Assembly (NCBI RefSeq): GCF_000381885.1
Contig: NZ_KB907224.1
Location: 1-64,000 of the forward strand
Length of the DNA stretch: 64,000 nt
Direction of reading: 5' to 3'
Origin: Actinomadura atramentaria DSM 43919
GTDB taxonomy: Bacteria; Actinomycetota; Actinomycetes; Streptosporangiales; Streptosporangiaceae
The position numbers and the translations under genes were made by a program. Shown piece by piece: positions 25,581 through 33,814 of this stretch (position 1 is its first letter; each line of letters starts with the position of its first letter). The notes below the pieces were generated by a model. That model did no database searches, had not been told where the DNA came from, and saw only the letters and a list, made by a program, of their open reading frames with translations.

Positions 25581-26267
25581 ATGACTGTGTGGGACCGGCC
25601 GGAGCCGCAGGCGCGCCCCGCCCCGCTCGACCGGGCGCGGATCGTCGCCGCCGCCGTCGAACTGGCCGACGAGGGCGGGCTCGCGGCCGTCTCGCTGCGC
25701 AAGGTCGCCGCGCGGCTGGGCGCCGGGCCGATGCGGCTGTACGCCCACATCGCCGCCAAGGACGACCTGCTCGACCTCATGGTGGACGAGGTCCACGCCG
25801 AGATCCTGCCGGCGGAGCCGCCGCGCGGCTGGCGGGCGGCGCTGGGCGGCCGCGCGCACCGCACGCGGCGCGCCGCGCTGCGGCACCCGTGGCTGGCCGA
25901 CCTGCTCGGCGGCCGCGCCGTGCTGGGGCCGAACGCGCTCGCGCTGACCGAGTCGACGCTGGCCGCGCTCGACGGCCTCGCCGACCTCGACACCCTCCTG
26001 CGCGCCGCCGAGACCGTCAGCGCCTACACGACCGGCGCGATCCGGCGGGAGATCGCGCACCTGCGGGCCGAGCGCGAGACCGGTCTGTCCGACCGCGAGT
26101 GGCAGCGCGAGTCCGGCCCGTACGTCACGAGGATGCTGGCCACGGGCCGGTTCCCGATGCTCGCCAAGTTCGTCCACGACGGCGCCGAGGTGGACGCCGA
26201 GGAGACGTTCGCGACCGGCCTGGACTGGGTCCTCGACGCCGTGGCCGCCAAACTCGACCGGGCGTGA
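25581..26267 (+). CDS. TetR-family regulator (tetracycline-repressor class)
   Basis: A 228-residue repressor with an N-terminal HTH (RIVAAAVELADEGGLAAVSLRKVAARLGAGPMRLYAHIAAKDDLLDLM) and a TetR_C ligand domain (RHPWLADLLGG, TGRFPMLAKFV). ATG 25581 is used; GTG 25575 is two codons earlier. It is divergent from the TetX-like monooxygenase and should repress it. Its stop abuts the convergent VOC gene stop through TGATCA. Confidence 0.88.
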   Translation: MTVWDRPEPQARPAPLDRARIVAAAVELADEGGLAAVSLRKVAARLGAGPMRLYAHIAAKDDLLDLMVDEVHAEILPAEPPRGWRAALGGRAHRTRRAALRHPWLADLLGGRAVLGPNALALTESTLAALDGLADLDTLLRAAETVSAYTTGAIRREIAHLRAERETGLSDREWQRESGPYVTRMLATGRFPMLAKFVHDGAEVDAEETFATGLDWVLDAVAAKLDRA

Positions 26268-26999
26268 TCAGCCCGCTCGCAGGACGCAGAACTCGTTGCC
26301 CTCGGGGTCGGTGAGGACCTTCCACGACACGTCGCCCTGGCCGATGTCCACGCTGGTCGCGCCGAGGGCCTCCAGGCGGGCGACCTCCGCCGCCTGGTCG
26401 TCCCCGGCGTAGGGCATGACGTCGAGGTGGACGCGGGTGGACACGGCCCCGCCCTCGGGGACGCGGCGGAACTCCAGGTAGGGGCCGACGCCCGCGGCCG
26501 AGCGCAGCACCGCCCGGTCGTCGGTCGTCTCGTGCGTGGTCCAGTCGATCGCCGCGTCCCAGAAGCGGGCCATCGCGCGCGGGTCCGCGCAGTCGACCAC
26601 GACGGCGGCGATCGGGCCGGTGTCGCGGTAGACCTCGCGGGGCTCCAGGACGGAGAAGACGTTGCCCTCCGGGTCGGCCAGGTCCGTCCACGGGACGTCG
26701 CCGTTGTCCACGGGCGTCGCGCCGAGTCGCGTGAACCGCGCGACGAGCTCGGCGTGGTGGGCGTCGGAGGCGCTGGCCAGTTCGAGGTGGACGCGGTAGT
26801 CCACGGTCTCGGGGTCGGGGACGCGCACCAGGTCGACGCAGACGGCGGCGGGGCCCGGCCAGGAGAAGCCCGCCGGCACGAGGTTGGTCACGCCCGGGCC
26901 CTCGCTGTCCATGTCCCAGCCTAGGGCGTCCGCCCAGAACCGGCCGAGGGCCGAGTCGTCCCCGGCCTTGATGTTCACCTGTACGGGTCGCAGTGCCAT
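26268..26999 (-). CDS. VOC-superfamily two-domain glyoxalase-like protein
   Basis: A 243-residue protein with two Glyoxalase_6-type modules. The first ends WTDLADPEGNVFSVLEP, the second starts IAAVVVDCADPRAMARFWDAAIDW and ends WKVLTDPEGNEFCVL. The repeated L-x-DPEGN-x-F motif supplies metal-ligand Glu/Asn positions. Such proteins include dioxygenases, isomerases and drug-binding resistance proteins. ATG 26999 (MALRPVQ) is preferred over 27008. It is monocistronic, and no function can be assigned. Confidence 0.8.
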   Translation of the reverse strand: MALRPVQVNIKAGDDSALGRFWADALGWDMDSEGPGVTNLVPAGFSWPGPAAVCVDLVRVPDPETVDYRVHLELASASDAHHAELVARFTRLGATPVDNGDVPWTDLADPEGNVFSVLEPREVYRDTGPIAAVVVDCADPRAMARFWDAAIDWTTHETTDDRAVLRSAAGVGPYLEFRRVPEGGAVSTRVHLDVMPYAGDDQAAEVARLEALGATSVDIGQGDVSWKVLTDPEGNEFCVLRAG

Positions 27000-27060
27000 A
27001 CCGCCCACCCTAGGCGGACCTCCGCTCCCGGCCGCCCGCCGGACCGCCGCTCGAAGCGGG

Positions 27061-27846
27061 TCACATCTCCTGCTCCCACCATCCGCGCGTGTCGACGTTC
27101 GCGGCGTCCGCCAGCGCCTCCAGTTCCGCGATTTCCTCGTCGGTGAGGTCGATGCCGCGGGCTCGGACCAATCCGTCGACGTGATCCGCCTTCGTGACCC
27201 CGATGATCGGGGTGGTCCCCTTGGCGATGGCCCAGGCGGTGGCGACGCCGGCGGCGGACGCGCCTCGGTTCTCGCCGATCGCCCGCATCCGGTCCGTCAG
27301 CGCCTGCAGTCGGGGCAGGATGCCGTTGTAGACGGCCGCCCGGTCGCTTCCTTCCGGCAGCGGATTCGCCGGGCCGTACCTGCCGGTCAGCGCTCCTTGC
27401 TCGAGGACCATGTAGGAGAAGAACCGCACGTCGTGCTCACGGCAGTACTCAAGGATGCCTGCGCGCTCGGAGTTCCGGTACAGGAGGCTGAAATGGTTCT
27501 GGACCGCCTCCACGCGGAAGCCCGCCTCGCCGAGAATCCGATCGGCGAGAACGATCTGCTCCATGTTGTGGTTCGAGACGCCGACGTGCCTGATCCTGCC
27601 TTTCCGCAGCAGCGGGATCAGAGACGGCGTCCACCGCGCCACGTCGGCGGGGTTATGAATCCAGAACAGATCCACGTAGTCGGTGTTCAGCCGGTCGAGG
27701 CTCTGCGCCAGCATGTCCGCGACGGGATCGTCGCCGTCTCCCGCGATCTGCGGGGTGAATTTCGTCGACAGCCGGTACTCGCCGCGGTCCAAGCCCGCCA
27801 GCGCCCGGGCGAGGACCGTCTCCGAGCGGCCCATGCCGTACGCTCC
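27061..27846 (-). pseudogene. 5'-truncated aldo/keto reductase
   Basis: About 260 residues of an NADPH-dependent aldo/keto reductase, from the catalytic Tyr region (YGMGRSETVLARAL) to a normal C-terminus. Lys (LSTKF) and His (FWIHNP) of the tetrad remain, but the N-terminal about 55 residues with the first beta-strand and catalytic Asp are missing. The frame runs on into antisense of the neighbouring XRE gene without a start at the family's N-terminus. The break at about 27843-27847 is shared with the truncated regulator, so one deletion removed both 5' ends and their promoter. Probably inactive. Confidence 0.8.
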
Positions 27847-28644
27847 CGGCGCCGGGTCCCCGGGCTGCGGCGCGAGGAGGTCGCCGTCCTCGCCGGGGTG
27901 AGCACGGAGTGGTACACGCGGCTGGAGAAGGGCCACATCGGCGGCGTGTCCGAGGACGTCCTCGACGCGGTCGCCCGCGCCCTGCGACTGGACGACGACG
28001 AACGCGCCTACCTGTTCGACCTGGCCCGGTCGTCGCGGCGCGCGCGCCGCACGCCGTCGCGCCGCGGGGACGTCGAGGTTCCGCCCCGGGTCCGGTGGCT
28101 GCTCGACTCCATGACGATGTCCTCGGCGTTCGTGCGCGACGGCCGCACGGACATCGTCGCCGGCAACCCCCTGGCGCGGGCCGTGTTCGCGCCGATGTTC
28201 GACAGCGCCACCGCCGACGAGCGCGGTCGCCCCAACCTCGCCCGCTACATCTTCCTCGACGTCGGCGCACGCGACTTCTTCGTCGACTGGGACGCCGCCT
28301 GCGCCGCCACCGCCGCCCTGCTGCGCGCCGAGGCCGGGCGCGAGCCCCGCGACCGCGCGCTGCGCGAACTCGTCGGCGAGCTGTCCGCCCGCAGCCCCGA
28401 GTTCCGCGACCGATGGGCCGCGCACGACGTCCTGATGCGCCACGACGGCGTCAAACGGCTCCGGCACCCCGACGCCGGTCACCTGGAACTGACCTTCCAG
28501 TCCCTCGACCTGCCCCTGCCGGGCCGAGCCGTACACGACCTGGTCGTCTACACCGCCGAGCCCGGCACCGCGTCCGAAGACCGACTCAAACTCCTCGCGA
28601 GCTGGGCGGCCACGCGCTCCCGGGCGACACGACCCACCCCCTAG
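27847..28644 (+). pseudogene. 5'-truncated XRE-family regulator (MmyB-like)
   Basis: The remainder of an XRE regulator with a MmyB-like ligand domain. It begins within the first HTH at RRRVPGLRREEVAVLAGVSTEWYTRLEKG, then LALDD-type linker and a C-terminal domain (WLLDSM, VAGNPLARAVF, NLARYIFLD, LVVYTAEPGT). About 25-30 N-terminal residues and the start codon are absent; sequence upstream is antisense to the aldo/keto reductase. Normal actinomycete loci carry intact copies divergently transcribed. GTG codons inside VSTEW could give a fragment lacking the HTH. Confidence 0.78.
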
Positions 28645-28993
28645 CCGTGGGCTGACGGGCCTCGCGCCCCGGCGCCGTCCTCAGCGGGGAGCGCACTTGC
28701 TCTGGATCTTCCCCAAGGGCTGCGAATCGCCGTCCAGCTCCGCGCGCGCCGCGAGCCAAGCGCCGTCGTCGCGGCCGAGGGCGCTGCGCAGGTAAGCCGC
28801 CGTGGTCGAGGACCCGCGCGCCCAGCAGCATGTGCTCGCCGTCTGCGCTCCCTCAGGAGCGCCCGGCCTCCTGGGCTCGTTGGGTAGGGAGAAGTATCCT
28901 TCTCCCTACCCAGCTTTGAGTCTGGGTATCGCGTTCGCGATTGCGCGATACTGTTTCTCGACACGCGAACGTGATTGTGAGACGGTATCCGGC
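28645..28993. other. Intergenic region with gene-end remnant
   Basis: No complete gene is seen. On the minus strand an open frame ending at TGA 28681-28683 reads like the C-terminus of a real protein (YLRSALGRDDGAWLAARAEL, then QPLGKIQSKCAPR) for about 43 codons but has no start and is not recognised. The right half (28870-28990) is AT-richer and holds the dyads upstream of the coiled-coil gene. Confidence 0.4.
28881..28951. promoter_or_regulatory. Strong inverted repeats upstream of the coiled-coil gene
   Basis: TGGGTAGGGAGAAG (28881-28894) and its exact complement (28899-28912) form a 14-bp stem with loop TATC. GTATCGCG (28926-28933) and CGCGATAC (28944-28951) form a second dyad with a 10-bp spacer. 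Both lie within 115 bp of the coiled-coil gene start and look like operator or centromere-type sites. Confidence 0.65.
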
Positions 28994-30142
28994 ATGAGCG
29001 ATGGGGTGCTGGAGGACGGGATCGACGTCGGCGCGGCGGCCGGGTGGCGGTGCGGGCTGAACGAGTGGGAGCCCTGCGACAACCCCGCCCCGCCGCTCCC
29101 GCTGGACGAGGCCGGACGCCGCAAGGGCGGCAAACCGCCCAAGTTCTGCGGCAAGGCGCACGCCGACCGCGCGTCCCGGCTAAGGCGGCAGGCCGCCGCC
29201 GCGACCGCCGACGACGGGCTGGCGCGGTTCGAGGCGCTGGCCGACCGGCTCGCGCCGCGCCTGCGCGAGACCCGCGACGACCTGGCCGCCCTGCTCGGCC
29301 TCGCGGACGAGCTGCGCGCGGGCGCGCTCGCGCGGGTCGCGACCGCCGAACGCGCCGAGGCCGAGGCGCGCGGCGAGGCCCGCGCCGCCGAGGCGCGCGC
29401 CGGGGACGCCGAGCACCGCGCCGCGACCGCCGCCGCCCGCGCGCGCGACGCCGAGCAGTCCGCGCGCGGCGCCGTCGCCGAGGCCGAGCGGGCCCGCGCC
29501 GAGGCCGAGTCCCGGGCGGCCGCCGAGCACGCCCGCGCCGCGACCGCGCAGGGCGCGCTGGAGACGGCCCGGACGGAACTGGACCTCGTCCTGGCTTCCC
29601 GCGAGGACCTGCGCGCCGCGCACGCCGAGACGGCCGCCCGGCTGCGCGCCGCCGAGGAGGAACTGGCGCGCGTCCGCGCGGAGGCCGACGCCCGCGCCGC
29701 CCGGCTGGAAACGCTCCAGGGGGAGCTGGGCGAGGCGCTGCGCGGCCGCGCCGAGGACCGGGCGGCGCTCGAACGCCTCACCGAGGCCGCGCACGCCGCC
29801 GACACGGCCCGCCACCGAGCCGAAGAAGCCCGCGAAGCCGCCGAACGCGACGCCGAAGCGACCCGCCGCGACGCGGCGCAGCGGGTGGAGACCGCTGAGA
29901 CCGGACGGCAGGACGCGCTCCGCGCCGAGCACGAGGCCCGCGCGGAACTCGCCGCCGTCCGCGCGGAACTCGGCGCGGAACTGAGGGCCGCCCGCGCCGG
30001 GCACGCCGCCGAACTGGCCGCCGCGCGCGCCGACGCCGACCGGCTGCGCGCGGAACTCACCGAGTCCCGCGCCGAGCAGGCCAGGCAGCGCGAACGCGCG
30101 GCCGTCGCCGAGGACGCGCTGCGCCGCGCGGAAGGAACCTAG
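28994..30142 (+). CDS. Long coiled-coil protein with N-terminal Cys/His motif (KfrA-like?)
   Basis: A 382-residue protein. Residues 15-70 carry WRCGLNEWEPC and, about 35 residues on, FCGKAH followed by a basic RASRLRRQ, a possible zinc-binding DNA-contact module. From about residue 80 to the end it is a nearly uninterrupted Ala/Glu/Arg coiled coil of some 300 residues. This plan, small DNA-binding head plus long coiled coil, resembles plasmid KfrA-type regulators and partition accessories. The inverted repeats just upstream would suit autoregulation. ATG 28994 is chosen as the start of the conserved-looking head. No plasmid genes flank it. Family membership is inferred, not recognised. Confidence 0.7.
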   Translation: MSDGVLEDGIDVGAAAGWRCGLNEWEPCDNPAPPLPLDEAGRRKGGKPPKFCGKAHADRASRLRRQAAAATADDGLARFEALADRLAPRLRETRDDLAALLGLADELRAGALARVATAERAEAEARGEARAAEARAGDAEHRAATAAARARDAEQSARGAVAEAERARAEAESRAAAEHARAATAQGALETARTELDLVLASREDLRAAHAETAARLRAAEEELARVRAEADARAARLETLQGELGEALRGRAEDRAALERLTEAAHAADTARHRAEEAREAAERDAEATRRDAAQRVETAETGRQDALRAEHEARAELAAVRAELGAELRAARAGHAAELAAARADADRLRAELTESRAEQARQRERAAVAEDALRRAEGT

Positions 30143-30319
30143 CGCCGGTCGCGGCCGGACGGTCGTACGCGCGGGCGCTGCACGTCCTAGCCGTCCACCG
30201 CCCGGCCCCGGCCGGACTTCCGCCGGTGGCCGTGGCGCGAGGAGGACGACGAGGGGTCGCAGCGGGCGGTCGAGCCGGAATCCGTCCGGGCGCACGTGGT
30301 CGGCGGGCCCGTGCGCCTG

Positions 30320-30347
30320 CCGGGGCCGGGCGGCCGCCCGGCCCCGG
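30320..30347. terminator. 28-bp perfect palindrome, bidirectional terminator
   Basis: Positions 30320-30333 and 30334-30347 are exact reverse complements with no loop (CCGGGGCCGGGCGG and complement). It lies between the coiled-coil gene (stop 30142) and the convergent tautomerase (stop 30354). The preceding 30143-30319 holds no supported gene. Confidence 0.7.
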
Positions 30348-30353
30348 GGCGGG

Positions 30354-30560
30354 TCAGCTGCGGCCGAGCATCTCGGCGGTGAGGACGTTGCCGCCCAGGC
30401 CCCAGCCGCCGTCGGGGACCTCGTCGAGGAGGACCAGGGTCGTGGCCCTGGCGCGTTCCCCGTAGACGCCGGCGAAGGCGTCGGTGACGGCGTCGATGAG
30501 CTTCTTCCTGGATTCGGGGGTCAGGGTGTCGGCGGGGACCTTGAGGTTGGCGAACGGCAT
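30354..30560 (-). CDS. 4-oxalocrotonate tautomerase-family protein
   Basis: A 68-residue tautomerase-superfamily subunit. After Met removal Pro1 (MPFANLK) becomes the catalytic base; the TPESRKKLIDAVTDAF helix and the C-terminal strand VPDGGWGLGGN fit the family. ATG 30560 is required to place Pro at position 1 and has a GAAAGGTGA site 6 bases upstream; the earlier ATG at 30569 would block the active site. Substrate unknown. It may be co-transcribed with the SDR 71 bp upstream. Confidence 0.82.
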   Translation of the reverse strand: MPFANLKVPADTLTPESRKKLIDAVTDAFAGVYGERARATTLVLLDEVPDGGWGLGGNVLTAEMLGRS

Positions 30561-30631
30561 GCTGGTCACCTTTCGTGGGGATGGTCGGGAACGGGCGGGC
30601 GGTGCTGCGGCGGCCTGCCGGGACGCGGCCG

Positions 30632-31366
30632 TCAGATGATCCCGCCGTTGACGCGGACGACCTGGCCGTTGACCCAGTGCCCGGCCGGGCTCGCCAGGAA
30701 GGAGACGACCTCGGCGACGTCCTCGGGGGTGCCGAGCCGCTCCAGCGGCGGTTGCGCGGCGAGCCGCCGGATCGTCGCCTCGTCCTTGCCGTCCAGGAAC
30801 ATCTCGGTGGCGGTCGGGCCGGGCGCGACGGCGTTGACCGTGACGTCTCGCCCGCGCAGCTCGCGGGCGAGCACGAGCGTCATCGCCTCGACCGCGCCCT
30901 TGCTCGCGGCGTACGCCCCGTAGCCGGGGAACTGGAGGCCGACCACCGAGGTGGACAGGTTCACCAGCGCGCCCCCGGCGCGGACCCGGCGGGCGGCCTC
31001 CCGGGACATCACGAACGCGCCGCGGACGTTGGTGCGGTGCAGGGCGTCCAGTTCGGCCAGGTCCAGGTCGGCGATCGGGGACAGCGACAGCCGCCCGGCC
31101 GAGTTGACGACCACGTCGACCCCGCCGAAGGCGTCCTCCGCCGCGGTGAACATCGCCGCGACATCGTCCTCGTCGGCCACGTCGGCCCGCACCGGGATCG
31201 CCCGGCCGCCGGACGCGGTGATCTCCTCGACCACCCGCGCCGCGGCCGGGGCCGCTCCCTGGTACCCCACCGCGACCGCGCAGCCGCGTGCCGCCAGCGC
31301 CACCGCGACGGCCCTCCCTATTCCGCGGGAGCCGCCGCTGACGACGGCCACACGCTGGTCACTCAT
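30632..31366 (-). CDS. Short-chain dehydrogenase/reductase
   Basis: A 244-residue classical SDR: cofactor motif SGGSRGIGRA, NSAG (NNAG variant), catalytic Ser in NLSTSVVG, YGAYAASKG with Tyr and Lys, and PGPTATEMF. The C-terminal WVNGQVVRVNGGII matches 3-oxoacyl-ACP-reductase-like members. ATG 31366 follows AAGAGGAGG. It is divergent from a TetR gene, with an elaborate palindrome between them, and is the likely target of that repressor. Confidence 0.9.
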   Translation of the reverse strand: MSDQRVAVVSGGSRGIGRAVAVALAARGCAVAVGYQGAAPAAARVVEEITASGGRAIPVRADVADEDDVAAMFTAAEDAFGGVDVVVNSAGRLSLSPIADLDLAELDALHRTNVRGAFVMSREAARRVRAGGALVNLSTSVVGLQFPGYGAYAASKGAVEAMTLVLARELRGRDVTVNAVAPGPTATEMFLDGKDEATIRRLAAQPPLERLGTPEDVAEVVSFLASPAGHWVNGQVVRVNGGII

Positions 31367-31388
31367 AGCTGCCTCCTCTTGTTCGTAA

Positions 31389-31415
31389 CGTCGATACGCG
31401 TATCCCGTATCGACG
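31389..31415. promoter_or_regulatory. Nested palindromic operator between SDR and TetR genes
   Basis: CGTCGATACG (31389-31398) and CGTATCGACG (31406-31415) form a perfect 10-bp inverted repeat with a 7-bp spacer; ATACGCGTAT (31394-31403) is a second palindrome nested in it. It lies 23 bp before the SDR start. Confidence 0.7.
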
Positions 31416-31477
31416 CTACAAAAAGACTGTAGCACGGGTTCGTATCACCGCTAGCAATCGGCGATATCATCGATCTC

Positions 31478-32173
31478 ATGACGGAGACCGATCCGCTTCG
31501 CGCGGCGATGATCGAGGCCGCGGAACGGCAACTGGCGTCGTCCGCCGACCACGAGGTCGCCACCCGCGCGGTCTGCGAGGCGGTCGGGGTGAGCCAGCCC
31601 GTGCTCTACCGGCTGTTCGGCGACAAGCGCGGACTGCTCGACGCCGTCGCCGACCACGGGTACGAGCGGTACACCGCGCTCAAGGCCGCCCAGGAGCGGA
31701 CCTGCGACCCGGTCGCCGACCTGCACGCCGGCTGGGACGGCCATCTGGCGTTCGCCCGGGCGAACCCGGCCCTCTACCAGTTGATGTTCACGCCGCGGCC
31801 GTGGTCGCGTTCGACGGCGCGCGAGCGCGTGATGGACCTGCTGACGGCGGCGCTCACCCGGTGCGCGGCCGTGGGCGCGTTGAAGACCGAGCCGCCGACC
31901 GCCGCTCGGCTGATCCTGTCGGCCAACATCGGGACCGCCCTGGACCACATCGCCCGGCCTGCCCTGTTCGACGATCCCGCGACGTCCCACCGCATGCGCG
32001 ACGCCGTGTTCTCACACGTGCTCACCGCCACGCCGGCCGAGCGCGGCGCCGACCCCCTGCGGACCGCCGCGCTACGTCTGCGGGCGCAACTCCAGCTCGG
32101 CGCCGCCGACGCCCTCGAACCGGTCGAGACCGCTCTCCTCCAACGATGGCTGGAGCGCATCGCGGACGCCTGA
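31478..32173 (+). CDS. TetR-family transcriptional regulator
   Basis: A 231-residue TetR: HTH region AMIEAAERQLASSADHEVATRAVCEAVGVSQPVLYRLFGDKRGLLDAV, then a TetR_C_33-like domain (ANPALYQLMFTPRPW). It is divergent from the SDR gene and probably binds the nested palindrome at 31389. It is convergent with the last gene of the biosynthetic operon, with 25 bp between stops and no clear terminator. Confidence 0.87.
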   Translation: MTETDPLRAAMIEAAERQLASSADHEVATRAVCEAVGVSQPVLYRLFGDKRGLLDAVADHGYERYTALKAAQERTCDPVADLHAGWDGHLAFARANPALYQLMFTPRPWSRSTARERVMDLLTAALTRCAAVGALKTEPPTAARLILSANIGTALDHIARPALFDDPATSHRMRDAVFSHVLTATPAERGADPLRTAALRLRAQLQLGAADALEPVETALLQRWLERIADA

Positions 32174-32198
32174 CCGGGCACGCGGGCGGTGGGTCGGC

Positions 32199-33410
32199 TC
32201 AGAACGCGTCGGGCAGCCAGCGCTCGTACAAGACGACCTCGTCGACCGCCACCTGGATCGCGCTCGGCGCGGGCTCCCCGTCCGCCCCGAGTCCGGCGAG
32301 GTAGGGCGCGCGGGCGACGATGCGGGCCCGGCCGCCCACCCGCAGCGCGTCCCGGCGGCCGGGGACCAGGAACAGCAGCCCGACCCGCGGATTGGCCAGG
32401 ACGTCGCGGTGCGCGTCCAGGCGGCCGCCCGGCCCGTCCGGCAGGACGAGGGTGCGGTCGTCCAGGACGCGGGCCGCGCCGCGCGGCGACACCGCGCACC
32501 GCCCGGCCGCGTCGGCGGTGGCCAGCAGGCAGAGCGCCGCGGCGGCGAGCCAGTCGCGGGCGCGGGCGTCGAGACCGGAGTGCCCGTTGTGCGCGGCCGG
32601 GGCGGCGGCGTCGCCGTACAGGGCGAGCAGCGCGGCCTCGTCCTCGACGTACTCGACGTCGGCGACGGCGGTCGGGCCGTCGCGCCGGATGCCGCGCGCG
32701 ACCAGCTCGTCGACGAGGGCCGCCGTCCCCTCGTCCTCGGTCGCGACGGTGGTGATGACGGGCGGCCGCGCGGACGCGGTGTTCAGCGCCGTCATGGCGT
32801 TGAGGTCCCGGACGATCCGCGCCGCGCCCGGCCGGTCGGCCTTGTTGACGACGTAGACGTCCCCGATCTCCAGCACGCCCGCCTTGGCGATCTGCACGGC
32901 GTCGCCGGTCCCGGGCGCGAGCACGACGGCCGTGGTGTCGGCGAGCGCGGCGATCTCGACCTCCGACTGCCCGACGCCGACGGTCTCCACCAGCACGACG
33001 TCGAACCCGGCCGCCTCCATGACCCGCACCGCCGCGGGCGTCCCGGCCGACAGCCCGCCGAGGTGCCCGCGGCTGGCCATCGACCGGACGAAGACGCCGC
33101 CGTCCCCGACGTGCCGCTGCATCCGGATGCGGTCGCCGAGCAGCGCGCCGCCGGTCAGCGGCGAGGACGGGTCCACGCACAGCACCGCGACGCGCCGGTC
33201 CCGGCGCCGGAACTCCGCGATCAGCGCCGAGGTGAGCGTGGACTTGCCGACGCCGGGCGGCCCCGTCAGCCCCACCACCAGCGCCCGGTCCCGGCGGCGC
33301 AGCGCCTCGGCGACGGCGGGGTGCCCGCCGGGCCCGGCCGCGTCCAGCAGGGTGAGCAGGCGGGAGACCGCGCGCCGGTCCCCCGCCCGCGCCCGGTCCA
33401 GCAGGCTCAC
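32199..33410 (-). CDS. meaB: MeaB-type B12-mutase GTPase fused to a PPOX-class flavin domain
   Basis: Residues 1-240 are a MeaB/ArgK G3E GTPase: Walker A GPPGVGKST (51-58), VDPSSPLTGGALLGDRIRM, VETVGVGQSE and VNKAD. These GTPases load and protect adenosylcobalamin mutases. From about 285 to 403 the usual dimerisation arm is replaced by a pyridoxamine-5'-phosphate-oxidase-like split-barrel (CLLATADAAGRCAVSPRG, NPRVGLLFLVPGRRDALRVGG). GTG 33410 overlaps the stop of the mutase small-subunit gene. It should serve the cluster's mutase; the flavin/F420-type domain has no known role in this setting. Confidence 0.88.
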   Translation of the reverse strand: MSLLDRARAGDRRAVSRLLTLLDAAGPGGHPAVAEALRRRDRALVVGLTGPPGVGKSTLTSALIAEFRRRDRRVAVLCVDPSSPLTGGALLGDRIRMQRHVGDGGVFVRSMASRGHLGGLSAGTPAAVRVMEAAGFDVVLVETVGVGQSEVEIAALADTTAVVLAPGTGDAVQIAKAGVLEIGDVYVVNKADRPGAARIVRDLNAMTALNTASARPPVITTVATEDEGTAALVDELVARGIRRDGPTAVADVEYVEDEAALLALYGDAAAPAAHNGHSGLDARARDWLAAAALCLLATADAAGRCAVSPRGAARVLDDRTLVLPDGPGGRLDAHRDVLANPRVGLLFLVPGRRDALRVGGRARIVARAPYLAGLGADGEPAPSAIQVAVDEVVLYERWLPDAF

Positions 33411-33814
33411 TCGGCCACCTCGAGGGGCCGCAGCTCCGCCCGGGCCCAGGCGATGATCTCCTCGACGGAGCTGCTGGGCGTGAAGATCCGGACGATGCCG
33501 AGCCCGGTGAGGGCGTCGATGTCGTCGGGCGGGATGATGCCGCCGCAGAAGACGGCGACGTCCGCCGCGTCGGCGGCGGCGAGCAGGTCCAGGACGCGCG
33601 GGACGAGCGTCATGTGCGCGCCCGACAGCAGGGACAGCCCGATCGCGTCCGCGCCCTCCTGGATCGCGGTCTCCACGATCTGCTCGGGCGTCTGGTGCAG
33701 GCCGGTGTAGATCACCTCCAGCCCGGCGTCGCGCAGCGCGCGGGCGACGACCTTCGCGCCGCGGTCGTGGCCGTCCAGGCCGGGTTTGGCGATGACGACT
33801 CGGACGCGTCTCAC
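33407..33814 (-). CDS. Cobalamin-binding small subunit of an acyl-CoA mutase
   Basis: A 135-residue B12-binding domain of the methylmalonyl/isobutyryl-CoA mutase small-subunit type: DGHDRG (Asp14-His16-Gly19, the lower axial His motif), GLSLLSGAHMTL and VFCGGIIPPDDI. Length matches IcmB-like separate subunits. It pairs with the large subunit encoded at 53.9-55.4 kb, at the other end of the same operon. GTG 33814 overlaps the thioesterase stop and the gene overlaps meaB downstream (GTGA both times). Confidence 0.92.
   Translation of the reverse strand: MRRVRVVIAKPGLDGHDRGAKVVARALRDAGLEVIYTGLHQTPEQIVETAIQEGADAIGLSLLSGAHMTLVPRVLDLLAAADAADVAVFCGGIIPPDDIDALTGLGIVRIFTPSSSVEEIIAWARAELRPLEVAE

Noticed and set aside
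30143..30353. Coding fragment with an acidic WPWREEDDEG stretch
   Set aside because: In-frame stop just upstream and no start or recognisable family; kept only as intergenic sequence around the palindrome.
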